64,000 nt of DNA from Clostridium lundense DSM 17049 (GTDB taxonomy: Bacteria > Bacillota > Clostridia > Clostridiales > Clostridiaceae): the NCBI RefSeq assembly GCF_000619945.1, contig NZ_JHVC01000003.1, forward strand, positions 248,001 to 312,000, given 5' to 3'. The notes beneath the pieces are model-generated. The model was given only the letters and a program-made list of their open reading frames with translations. It was not told the DNA's origin and did not search any database. Positions 7,126-15,480 of the stretch are shown one piece after another (the stretch's first letter is position 1; each line of letters starts with the position of its first letter). Made by a program: the position numbers and the translations under genes.

Positions 7126-8911
7126 TAAAATACATTTCTATTTCTTTATTTGGCAACGGTCTACTTAAAACATAGCCCTGTATTTTATCACATTCTTGCA
7201 TTTTTAAAAATTCAACCTGTTTTTCTAGTTCTACTCCCTCCGCTACTACATCTATCCTCATTTTATGTGCTAGTTGAATTATTTCACCTGTTATAGCTTC
7301 ATCTATTGATTCATCTCTAATATCATCTACGAAAACTTTATCTATTTTCAGTGTATTTATAGGCAGCTTTTTTAAATAATTTAATGATGAATATCCTGTT
7401 CCAAAATCGTCTAGAGATATCCTTATCCCCATTTCTCTTAAATACTGTAACTTTTTTACAACGGAATCAATTGATTGCATCAAAGTACTCTCTGTAATTT
7501 CTATATCTAGGAATTTGGGCTCCATATCTACTTCACTTAAAATATTCTTAACCATATTTATAAAATTCCCTTGTTGTATCTGAAGAGCAGATACGTTTAC
7601 AGATATGTTAATATTTTTATACCCCATTTTTTGCCACAATTTATTCTGCCTACAAGCAGTTTCCAGCACCCATTTTCCTAAAGGAACTATCAGTCCAGTA
7701 CTTTCTGCTAGTGGAATAAATTCAGCAGGGGATACTATACCTCTTTGAGAATGCTTCCATCTTATAAGCGCTTCAACTCCTATAATCTCCCTGGTAGATA
7801 AACTCATCTGAGGCTGATAATATAATAGAAATTCATTATTCTCTATAGCTCTTCTTAAATCCCTCTCCAATTTTGTTCTTTCTAAAATATTATTATATAT
7901 AGACTTATGAAAAAATTCATATCTATTTTTCCCTCTTTGCTTAGCTATGTACATAGCGCTATCTACATTTTTTAACAACGTAGATGAATCACTTCCGTCA
8001 TTTGGATATGCATCTATTCCTATACTTGCTGTAGTATAGACTTCATGCCCTTCAACCATAATAGGACTTTGAAACTGTTTTAATATTCTTTCAGCTACAG
8101 CAACCATATCACATTTGTGTTTAATTGAATTCTTAAATATTAAAAATTCATCTTCACTCATTTTACATATGATATCTTCATTACCTAAAATACCTTTTAG
8201 TTCATTACCTATAGCAATCAAAACTTTATCCCCAAATTCATGCCCTAAGGTATCATTTATATTTCTGAAATTATCTAAATCTATTAACATAAGTGCAAAT
8301 TTAGTCTCTTCTGTTCCTTTATTAATCTGTTCTTTAATTCTTTCTTTTAGAAAATGAAAGTTAGGTAATCCTGTAAGCCTATCATAATAAGCTAGTTGTT
8401 TTATTTTTTCTTCATACAACTTTCTATCTGTTATATCTGATAGAGAACCTGCCATACGTATAGGCCTTCCATCCTTATCTCTCAATATTTTTCCTCTGGT
8501 TAATACCCATTTGTATTCTTCATTTTTAAATTTTATCCTGTATTCACACATAAGATAAGGGGTTTTTCCTCTTAAGTAATCCTTTAACGTGCCAAACGCT
8601 TTATCTAAATCTTGGGGATAAATAAGCCTAGTTAATTTTCCTATTATACTTAGATTATCATTTATATCTTTATTACTTATTTCATTTTTCCACTTTTCTG
8701 AAATAAAAAATTCATTATTTAGAAAATCCCAATCCCAAAGTGCATCATTTGCTCCTTCTACTGCTAATCTATATCTTTCCTCACTTATTCTTAATGCCTC
8801 TTGGTTTCTTTTAAGTTCTTTATATTGATTTCTAAGTTCTTCTTCTGTTGTAGATAATTCTTCATATATGCTCGTAAGTCTGTCATATTTCATTCTTATA
8901 GGATTTTGCAT
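7115..8911 (-). CDS. PAS-GGDEF-EAL c-di-GMP phosphodiesterase (GGDEF degenerate)
   Basis: The 598-residue protein has no membrane segment. After a coiled coil (about 10-42) comes one PAS/PAC domain (about 44-165, ending GSLSDITDRK), then a GGDEF-fold domain (DRLTGLPN at about 177) in which the active-site motif reads SEDEF. The C-terminal EAL domain has EALIRW, the DFGTGYSSL loop and VVAEGVE, so its catalytic residues appear intact. The likely activity is c-di-GMP hydrolysis, with the GGDEF domain serving as a regulatory domain or nucleotide sensor (inference). The start has a taggtgat ribosome site. The TGA stop sits inside the loop of a repeat hairpin. Confidence 0.88.
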   Translation of the reverse strand: MQNPIRMKYDRLTSIYEELSTTEEELRNQYKELKRNQEALRISEERYRLAVEGANDALWDWDFLNNEFFISEKWKNEISNKDINDNLSIIGKLTRLIYPQDLDKAFGTLKDYLRGKTPYLMCEYRIKFKNEEYKWVLTRGKILRDKDGRPIRMAGSLSDITDRKLYEEKIKQLAYYDRLTGLPNFHFLKERIKEQINKGTEETKFALMLIDLDNFRNINDTLGHEFGDKVLIAIGNELKGILGNEDIICKMSEDEFLIFKNSIKHKCDMVAVAERILKQFQSPIMVEGHEVYTTASIGIDAYPNDGSDSSTLLKNVDSAMYIAKQRGKNRYEFFHKSIYNNILERTKLERDLRRAIENNEFLLYYQPQMSLSTREIIGVEALIRWKHSQRGIVSPAEFIPLAESTGLIVPLGKWVLETACRQNKLWQKMGYKNINISVNVSALQIQQGNFINMVKNILSEVDMEPKFLDIEITESTLMQSIDSVVKKLQYLREMGIRISLDDFGTGYSSLNYLKKLPINTLKIDKVFVDDIRDESIDEAITGEIIQLAHKMRIDVVAEGVELEKQVEFLKMQECDKIQGYVLSRPLPNKEIEMYFKKL

Positions 8912-9081
8912 TATATATCACCTACTTAATTGAAGTAATGACCGTTTTAACCCAATTACATTTTATTAAAATAAGTATAGTAACTACTATGCCCATATAT
9001 CAATATATTACCACATTTATCTTCCATAATATAGATTTTATATATAAAACTTTTATTAATTTACTAATGAATTTTACACAT

Positions 9082-9108
9082 AAAAAAAGGAAGTTATACT
9101 TCCTTTTC
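9082..9108. terminator. Intrinsic terminator
   Basis: The hairpin aaaaggaagt/acttcctttt has A and T tracts on both sides. It lies about 57 bp downstream of the minus-strand gene ending at 9165. Confidence 0.65.
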
Positions 9109-9164
9109 TATAAATTACAATTAGCAAATAATCAAAATCTCAGCTATATATATTGCTACAACCT

Positions 9165-9884
9165 TTATTTATGAAAACATATTTCTTTATAAATTTCCTT
9201 ATTGTCTAAAAAATGAATTATATTATCTGCAATAAAATTACATAGTGACTTCTTGCCTTCATATGGAACATACATTAAGAAATCGGCAACCTTTTTACTT
9301 TTGAGTTTATCAATAATACTATTTATATTTATAATAACTTCCATCATATTTGCACTATCATCAAAATAATTATTAATTCGTCCAATTATTTTATTAGAAA
9401 TATTTTCTCCATTAATAAATTTACTAATCATAGGATTAGAACTATTAATAAATTTATTAATTTCATCTTTTATTTTATTATTTACTTTATCATTCTGCAT
9501 AAATCCCTTGATATCTTTAGAAATCTTTTCCTTATTATTATAAACGTATACTTTTAAAATATTTTCAAATCCAGATGGGAGAATGTCTTCAAAGGTTTTA
9601 TCTCCTTTTTCTGCACTTCTTACCCTCTTCCAAACCTCTTTATTAATTTTTTCTCTTAAATTTTCATTATGAGAAACCTGTTCAATGTCCTTTACTAAAA
9701 TATTATTTTCTTCATTTTTAAAACTCTCCATTTTCTTTAATAACTTTTTATAAGATCTAATTATTTCTTTAAATTCATCTTCATTTTCTGTATCTCCATC
9801 TATATCTATCCTTAATTCATTGATCCTATTATTAATTAAATTTTGTATACTTTGTACTTCATTATAATCTAAATCAATATACAT
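9165..9884 (-). CDS. Hypothetical protein, possibly DUF445-like C terminus
   Basis: The 239-residue protein starts MYIDLDYNEVQSIQ behind a gaggtgat ribosome site. The N-terminal third is helical and charged. The C-terminal half contains INSIIDKLKSKKVADFLM, which faintly resembles DUF445-type helical repeats; this is a weak impression. There is one Cys, no signal peptide and no membrane segment. It is monocistronic. Confidence 0.6.
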   Translation of the reverse strand: MYIDLDYNEVQSIQNLINNRINELRIDIDGDTENEDEFKEIIRSYKKLLKKMESFKNEENNILVKDIEQVSHNENLREKINKEVWKRVRSAEKGDKTFEDILPSGFENILKVYVYNNKEKISKDIKGFMQNDKVNNKIKDEINKFINSSNPMISKFINGENISNKIIGRINNYFDDSANMMEVIININSIIDKLKSKKVADFLMYVPYEGKKSLCNFIADNIIHFLDNKEIYKEICFHK

Positions 9885-10233
9885 ATTATCACCTCAAGAC
9901 AATATTTTTTTATTCTTTATATTATCTATATTATTAGTTTTCGACATTCATTAATAAAATTCCTTTATAACTAAATAATTTATTTACCTATACTCCAATA
10001 ATAAACTCTATTAATTAAATAATGAATTATCAGTAAATTTTACTATACAATATTTTATAAATATATTAAAATTATTAGTAAGGCTTAGGATCTCCTCAAA
10101 CATGAATAAAAGGTAAATGGTTAAAAAAACATATTAACTATTTGCCTTTTATTTATTATTAATACTAATATCATTTCCACTTTAATAATATACTATATTT
10201 AAATATATATAATTTTCGAAAGGAGCGATATTT
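9885..10233. other. Divergent intergenic region with one long hairpin
   Basis: No ORF is credible here. The only structure is a 20-bp imperfect stem at 10105-10154 (aataaaaggtaaatggttaa against its near complement), followed by tatt. It could be an orphan terminator or a leader hairpin for the M48 protease gene. Confidence 0.5.
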
Positions 10234-11550
10234 TTGAAAAAATCCTTATATACCACTATAACAGTATTTTTTATATTTATATTTATTTTTATTTTTTATG
10301 TAAGGTTTGCTGAATATAAAAATATGGAAAATCTAAAATCCAATCCATCACAAACTATATCCCTACAAAATCATACTATTGTAACTTTACCAAAGATATC
10401 TGATAAAGCTATAAGTTATAAAAAAGTTAATTTAAATATATGGTCATTAAATTTATTTTTGACCTTTGCTATTCCTGTTTTATTTTTAACAACAGGACTT
10501 TCTTTAAAATTAAAATCTTTTGTAGAAAATACAACTAAAAGTTTCATATTGCAAATAGCATTTTACTTTATACTGTTTACAATAATAAACTGTTTAATAA
10601 CTTTACCTTTAGACTATTATAGTAGGTTTATTAATAAACATAATTTTGGTTTATCTAATCAAACTTTTGCGAAATGGCTTAGTGATTATTTAAAAAGTTT
10701 CTCTTTATCTACTTTAGTTGGTGCAGCTTTTTTATGGATTCCATATTTTATAATAAAATCCAGCCCTAAAAGATGGTGGCTTTATTTAGGTCTTTTATCT
10801 ATACCAATACTCCTATTTACTACATTTATATCCCCTATGTATATAGATCCAATATTTAATAAATATACTAGTTTAGAGAATAAAGGTTTGGAAAAAAAAA
10901 TATATAATCAATTAGACAAAGTTGGACTAAAAGACAGTAAAGTTTATCAAGTAAATAAAAGTGTAGATACTAAAGAAATGAATGCATATATGACAGGAGT
11001 ATTTTCATCTAAAAGAATAGTACTATGGGATACTACCATAAATAACTTAGCTGAAAAAGAAACACTAGCAGTTACTGCTCATGAAATTGGCCATTATGTT
11101 ATGGGTCATGTTTGGAAATCCATAATATTAGGTGGAATCTTTACTATATTAATTTTATATTTAGTAAATAAAAGTGGATTATGGATAATAAAAAACTTCG
11201 GAAAAATATTAGGCTTTAGAAATTTATATGATATTGCTGCTCTCCCTCTTATTGTACTTCTTATGAATGTCTTTATGTTTTTAGGGAACCCAGTGATGAA
11301 TACTTACTCTAGATCTCTAGAAAGAGATGCAGATACTTTTGAATTAGAATTGACACAAAATAATTATTCAGCTATAACCTCTACTATAAAGCTTCATGAA
11401 AATAGTTTGGTTTTACCTCATCCAAGCAAAATATACGAAATTTGGTATTATACTCATCCTTCATATTATGAAAGAATAGAATTTGCCTCTAAATATATGC
11501 CTTGGATTGAAAATAAGCCACTAAAATACAATAAATATATTAAAAAATAG
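10234..11550 (+). CDS. M48 family membrane metalloprotease (STE24/CAAX protease type)
   Basis: The 438-residue integral membrane protein has a signal-anchor N terminus and several transmembrane segments. A CAAX-protease N-terminal region (LPLDYYSRFINKHNFGLSNQ) precedes the zinc motif HEIGH (about 283-287) and the third-ligand motif SLERDAD (about 362-368). The length fits the STE24-like branch of M48. Bacterial members are thought to degrade membrane or envelope proteins, since bacteria lack prenylated CAAX proteins. The start is TTG at 10234, chosen because of the gaaaggagcg ribosome site. It is monocistronic. Confidence 0.88.
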   Translation: MKKSLYTTITVFFIFIFIFIFYVRFAEYKNMENLKSNPSQTISLQNHTIVTLPKISDKAISYKKVNLNIWSLNLFLTFAIPVLFLTTGLSLKLKSFVENTTKSFILQIAFYFILFTIINCLITLPLDYYSRFINKHNFGLSNQTFAKWLSDYLKSFSLSTLVGAAFLWIPYFIIKSSPKRWWLYLGLLSIPILLFTTFISPMYIDPIFNKYTSLENKGLEKKIYNQLDKVGLKDSKVYQVNKSVDTKEMNAYMTGVFSSKRIVLWDTTINNLAEKETLAVTAHEIGHYVMGHVWKSIILGGIFTILILYLVNKSGLWIIKNFGKILGFRNLYDIAALPLIVLLMNVFMFLGNPVMNTYSRSLERDADTFELELTQNNYSAITSTIKLHENSLVLPHPSKIYEIWYYTHPSYYERIEFASKYMPWIENKPLKYNKYIKK

Positions 11551-11572
11551 TTTAACCCCCCTTTCATAATAT

Positions 11573-11601
11573 TTGTTGTACACTATTTAATGGTATATAA
11601 T
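11573..11601 (+). promoter_or_regulatory. Probable sigma-A promoter of the peroxiredoxin gene
   Basis: TTGTTG, a 17-bp spacer and TATAAT lie about 55 bp upstream of the peroxiredoxin start. Confidence 0.5.
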
Positions 11602-11655
11602 TAAATTTACACCAATTAGATATAATTTCTTTATTTAATCGAAGGAGGGTAATTT

Positions 11656-12298
<643 letters not shown>

Positions 12299-12300
<2 letters not shown>

Positions 12301-12326
12301 AAAAAGTGCAATGCACTTTTTTTATT
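12299..12326. terminator. Bidirectional terminator
   Basis: The hairpin aaaaaagtgc-aat-gcactttttt separates the convergent peroxiredoxin and trpP genes. It has the same shape as the hairpins attached to the AGAGTACAG repeats but lacks the repeat itself. Confidence 0.85.
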
Positions 12327-12331
12327 TGATT

Positions 12332-12835
12332 TCACATGGAATATCTTAAAGCAGTAGTTACAATTTTAAATAGAAAGAATGATACAGTTGCATTAATTAA
12401 TGTAGCTGGTAAAACTACAGTTAAAACTAATGATTCAAATGAAACTGGTAGTCCAACTATTAAGAATGCTGAAGTTAAAAATACCATTCCACTTATAAAT
12501 GTTCCTATAATAGATACCAATATAATTGTAATATTATTATTCATCTTATTCTTAAATACCTTAAATAATACAAACACTATTTGACAAGTTATAATTTTAT
12601 CTATTAAGTTAGGTATTTGTCCACCTGGAAAAGTAGTAGCTGCTGCTGTTAAAATCCCTGATACTATACCTACTATAATAGTAAGTTTATAATCACCAAC
12701 TAAAAATATAGCAATAAACATCATTATAAGCAAAAAATCTGGTTTCATTCCAAACAATAATGGCGGAGTGATTTGATGAAGTATGAATCCTATAGCTAAA
12801 AATAATGAGGACATAACAAAATTCTTTAATTTCAT
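12332..12835 (-). CDS. trpP: Tryptophan transporter TrpP
   Basis: The product is about 167 residues and very hydrophobic, with about five transmembrane helices. It contains MKPDFLLIMMFIA and FPGGQIPNLIDK, resembling the TrpP family of small tryptophan uptake proteins. I chose the ATG at 12835 (MKLKNFVMSS) because AGAAGGGAAG lies just upstream; a longer frame starting at 12886 lacks a ribosome site. The T-box leader upstream has a Trp (UGG) specifier, which independently supports the call. Expression should rise when tRNA-Trp is uncharged. Confidence 0.88.
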   Translation of the reverse strand: MKLKNFVMSSLFLAIGFILHQITPPLLFGMKPDFLLIMMFIAIFLVGDYKLTIIVGIVSGILTAAATTFPGGQIPNLIDKIITCQIVFVLFKVFKNKMNNNITIILVSIIGTFISGMVFLTSAFLIVGLPVSFESLVLTVVLPATLINATVSFFLFKIVTTALRYSM

Positions 12836-12944
12836 ATTAAATAACTTCCCTTCTAATTTTATATTTTTAATAAAATACTCTAACAAAACTGCTTCACTTC
12901 ATAACATAACCACTCCCCCTTTCATTAAATTATTTTTTGACAAA

Positions 12945-13205
12945 TAAAAAACCTTCGACCCTAAATATAGGGCGAAGGTATTATTTCGCGGTACCACCTA
13001 AATTATGCAAAAATGCATATCTCATTACTGGGATACATACATATCCTGTCCTTTTTAACGGTAGGCTTCCGGTAAATACTACTTTCTTTAAAAGATTTCG
13101 GTTTACTTCTATAAGGTCCATTCGTTAAAACCTATATTGCTAAGATTCCACCATCCTCAGCTCTCTTTAAATAATCAGCTTTAATTACTCTTCCTTATCA
13201 CTGAA
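12945..13205 (-). promoter_or_regulatory. T-box leader, tryptophan specific, upstream of trpP
   Basis: Read leftward, the stem I region (GAGAGCTGAGGATGGTGGAA), the specifier loop GAATGGACC, the T-box AGGTGGTACCGCG (about 13000-12988) and a terminator with seven T residues (12982-12947) are all present. The specifier TGG is at 13120-13118. Uncharged tRNA-Trp should favour the antiterminator. Confidence 0.92.
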
Positions 13206-13374
13206 TTTCTTTTATTTAAATTTATATTTTTATGTTATCATTTAAAATAGTACCTGTCAATATGCTTTTAAATATGCTTCGATATTTTTCCTCTTTGCAC
13301 TTTTTCATTTCTTGTACTATAATAAATATATATTATTAACTAATATCAATTACACGCTAACAAGGAGTGTTGTT

Positions 13375-14268
13375 ATGTTAAATTTTAAACCTATCTCAAT
13401 AGAAAATAAAGACTTATTTAATAGTTTTTTAAATCCATATACTTTTTCTACTTGTGAATATTCCTTTACAAATTTATATTTATGGAAAAAAGGATGTAAT
13501 ATAGAATATGCTATTTTAAATGATACGTTAATAATAAAAAAAATAGATTTTGATCATTCATCTCATTTTATGCAACCAATAGGTTATAAAAAAGAAAATT
13601 TAAAGGAAATTGTAGATGAACTTATAAAATATAAAGAAGAAAATAATTTAGATTATTTGTTTAAAGATGCAGAAGAACCTTTTATACGGGATCTTAAAGA
13701 GCTCTATAAAGATTCATTGATAATAGAAGAGGATAGGGATAATGCAGACTATATATACTTAAAGGATGACTTATTAAATCTTTCTGGCAGAAAATTTCAC
13801 GGAAAGAAAAATCACTATAATGCATTCAAGAAAAAATTTGATCATAGATGGGTACCTCTAACAGAAGATATTATAGAAGATTGTATAAAAGCCTCTAAGG
13901 AATGGTGCCGTAAAAATGACTGCAAAGGTTATATACTTTACGAACTATATGGAATTCAAGATTTACTTAAAAACATGAACAAATTAGACTTTATTGGAAT
14001 GGCTGTATATGTAAATGATAAAATATCTGCCTTCACTATAGGAGAAAAAGTAAATACCGATATGGCCATAATTCATATTGAAAAAGCTGATTCTGATATA
14101 AGAGGACTTTACGCTTATATTAACAAAACTTTTGTAGAAGAATTTCTAAATGATGTAACATATATAAATAGAGAACAAGATTTAGGTATAGAAGGATTAA
14201 GAAATGCAAAACTTAATTATAATCCTATAAAACTTGAGATGAAATACTCTGTAAAAAATGTTAAATAA
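13375..14268 (+). CDS. DUF2156 protein (phosphatidylglycerol lysyltransferase C-terminal-like)
   Basis: The 297-residue protein starts at ATG 13375 (MLNFKPISIENKDLF) behind caaggagtg; an upstream in-frame ATG at 13312 has no ribosome site. It contains YSFTNLYLWKKG near the N terminus and SGRKFHGKKNHYNAFKKKF, typical of soluble DUF2156 proteins related to the acyltransferase domain of aminoacyl-phosphatidylglycerol synthases. It lacks the membrane flippase part, so it is probably cytosolic. The substrate is unknown. Confidence 0.85.
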   Translation: MLNFKPISIENKDLFNSFLNPYTFSTCEYSFTNLYLWKKGCNIEYAILNDTLIIKKIDFDHSSHFMQPIGYKKENLKEIVDELIKYKEENNLDYLFKDAEEPFIRDLKELYKDSLIIEEDRDNADYIYLKDDLLNLSGRKFHGKKNHYNAFKKKFDHRWVPLTEDIIEDCIKASKEWCRKNDCKGYILYELYGIQDLLKNMNKLDFIGMAVYVNDKISAFTIGEKVNTDMAIIHIEKADSDIRGLYAYINKTFVEEFLNDVTYINREQDLGIEGLRNAKLNYNPIKLEMKYSVKNVK

Positions 14269-14287
14269 CTTTTTTATAGATAATAAA

Positions 14288-14345
14288 AGCACAGATAAAA
14301 AAATTACTTAGCAATCTGTGCTCTTTGTCTATACTCTGTGCTCTA
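14288..14345. repeat. AGAGTACAG-family repeat, short copy
   Basis: Between two convergent genes, agcacagat and atctgtgct form an inverted repeat around an aaaaaaattac hairpin-like core. They are followed by ctctttgtctatactctgtgctct. The sequence is a degenerate relative of the AGAGTACAG repeat. Confidence 0.55.
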
Positions 14346-14357
14346 TAATGTTAAATT

Positions 14358-15287
14358 CTATAGTAAAAGCTGTTCATTTAACCATTTCACAATATCTTCC
14401 ATAACATCTGTTCTATTGACTTCATTTAGCATTTCATGTCTACCATTTTCATACACTTTATATTTCACATTTCTTATCCCGTTTCTTTTATACATATTAT
14501 ATAAATTTACAATGCCTTTTCCATTATTGCCCACAGGGTCTTTGGACCCACCAAAAATATAAATAGGTAAACTTTTATTTATATTATTTATCACTTCATT
14601 TGTGTGTATGTCTTTTAAGCCTTTCAAGAAATAATAATAAAATGAAGTTGTAAACACTGTACCACAGTATTCATCTTCTATATATTTATCTACTTCTTTA
14701 TCATCGCTACTTAACCAATCAAATTCTGTTCTATTTGGTTTAAATGCTTTATTATAATTACCAAAGGATAACTTATTTAATCTTTCACTTTTAGCCTTAC
14801 TTCCATGCTTTTTCATTTCAATATTAGCTATTAAAATACCTAAATTTAATATAGTTCCTGCTTTTCCATTAGTTCCAGAAAGAATAACCCCTTTTAATTC
14901 ATTTCCATAAAGTGATATATATTTTTGAGATAGAAAAGAGCCCATGCTGTGACCAAATAGGAATACAGGGATTTCTGTATAATCCTCTTTAATAACATTG
15001 TTTAATTCTTTCATATCTTCAACCATACACTTGAAGCCATCCCCTTCTCCTATATAACCTAAGTTTTCCAAGTTTCCTGCTGTTTCTCCATGACCTCTAT
15101 GATCATTTATATACACAGCAAATCCATTTCTTGTTAAAACTTCTCCAAACCTTTTATATCTTCCTCTTCTCTCTGCCATACCATGAGCTATTTGTACCAC
15201 TGCTTTAGGTTGTTCTTCTGGAAGCCATTTTGTAACATAAATTTTTATGCCCTCACTATCATTAAAAGAAAAGTGACTAGTCTTCAT
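14358..15287 (-). CDS. Alpha/beta hydrolase, monoacylglycerol lipase-like
   Basis: The 309-residue protein starts at ATG 15287 (MKTSHFSFNDSEG) behind GGGGGAT; an in-frame ATG at 15323 is less well placed. It has the lipase-family opening VVQIAHGMAERRGRY, the nucleophile elbow GHSMGS, an acidic residue in FGGSKDPVGNNG and the final His in NGRHEMLNE. This fits the Hydrolase_4 (serine aminopeptidase, S33) family, acting on acylglycerols or lysophospholipids. There is no signal peptide. Confidence 0.88.
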   Translation of the reverse strand: MKTSHFSFNDSEGIKIYVTKWLPEEQPKAVVQIAHGMAERRGRYKRFGEVLTRNGFAVYINDHRGHGETAGNLENLGYIGEGDGFKCMVEDMKELNNVIKEDYTEIPVFLFGHSMGSFLSQKYISLYGNELKGVILSGTNGKAGTILNLGILIANIEMKKHGSKAKSERLNKLSFGNYNKAFKPNRTEFDWLSSDDKEVDKYIEDEYCGTVFTTSFYYYFLKGLKDIHTNEVINNINKSLPIYIFGGSKDPVGNNGKGIVNLYNMYKRNGIRNVKYKVYENGRHEMLNEVNRTDVMEDIVKWLNEQLLL

Positions 15288-15380
15288 AATTTTATCCCCC
15301 CATTTAACTTCTAATATATTCATATTCTATCACAAATAAAACTTGCCTTTTTTTATGTTATAAAGTTAACATTAAAAATA

Positions 15381-15456
15381 AAACAGTGAAAATTGAGATA
15401 GAAATTCTTCTTTGCATTATGCTTAAAGAATCTCTGCTTCTCTATTTCCACTGTTT
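15381..15456 (-). terminator. Long imperfect hairpin, probable terminator of the M16C gene
   Basis: AAACAGTG (15381-15388) pairs with CACTGTTT (15449-15456), and the intervening arms also pair partly (gagatagaaattctt against aagaatctctgcttctcta). On the minus strand the stem is followed by TATTTTT. It begins about 25 bp after the M16C stop. Confidence 0.55.
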
Positions 15457-15480
15457 ACAGTTGAATATTAATTAAATAAC

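Noticed and set aside
8938..9174. Plus-strand frame of 78 codons
   Set aside because: It overlaps the end of the gene on the other strand and a terminator, has no ribosome site and reads as A/T-rich noise.
12937..13128. Short plus-strand frame of 63 codons
   Set aside because: It lies wholly in the Trp T-box leader on the opposite strand.
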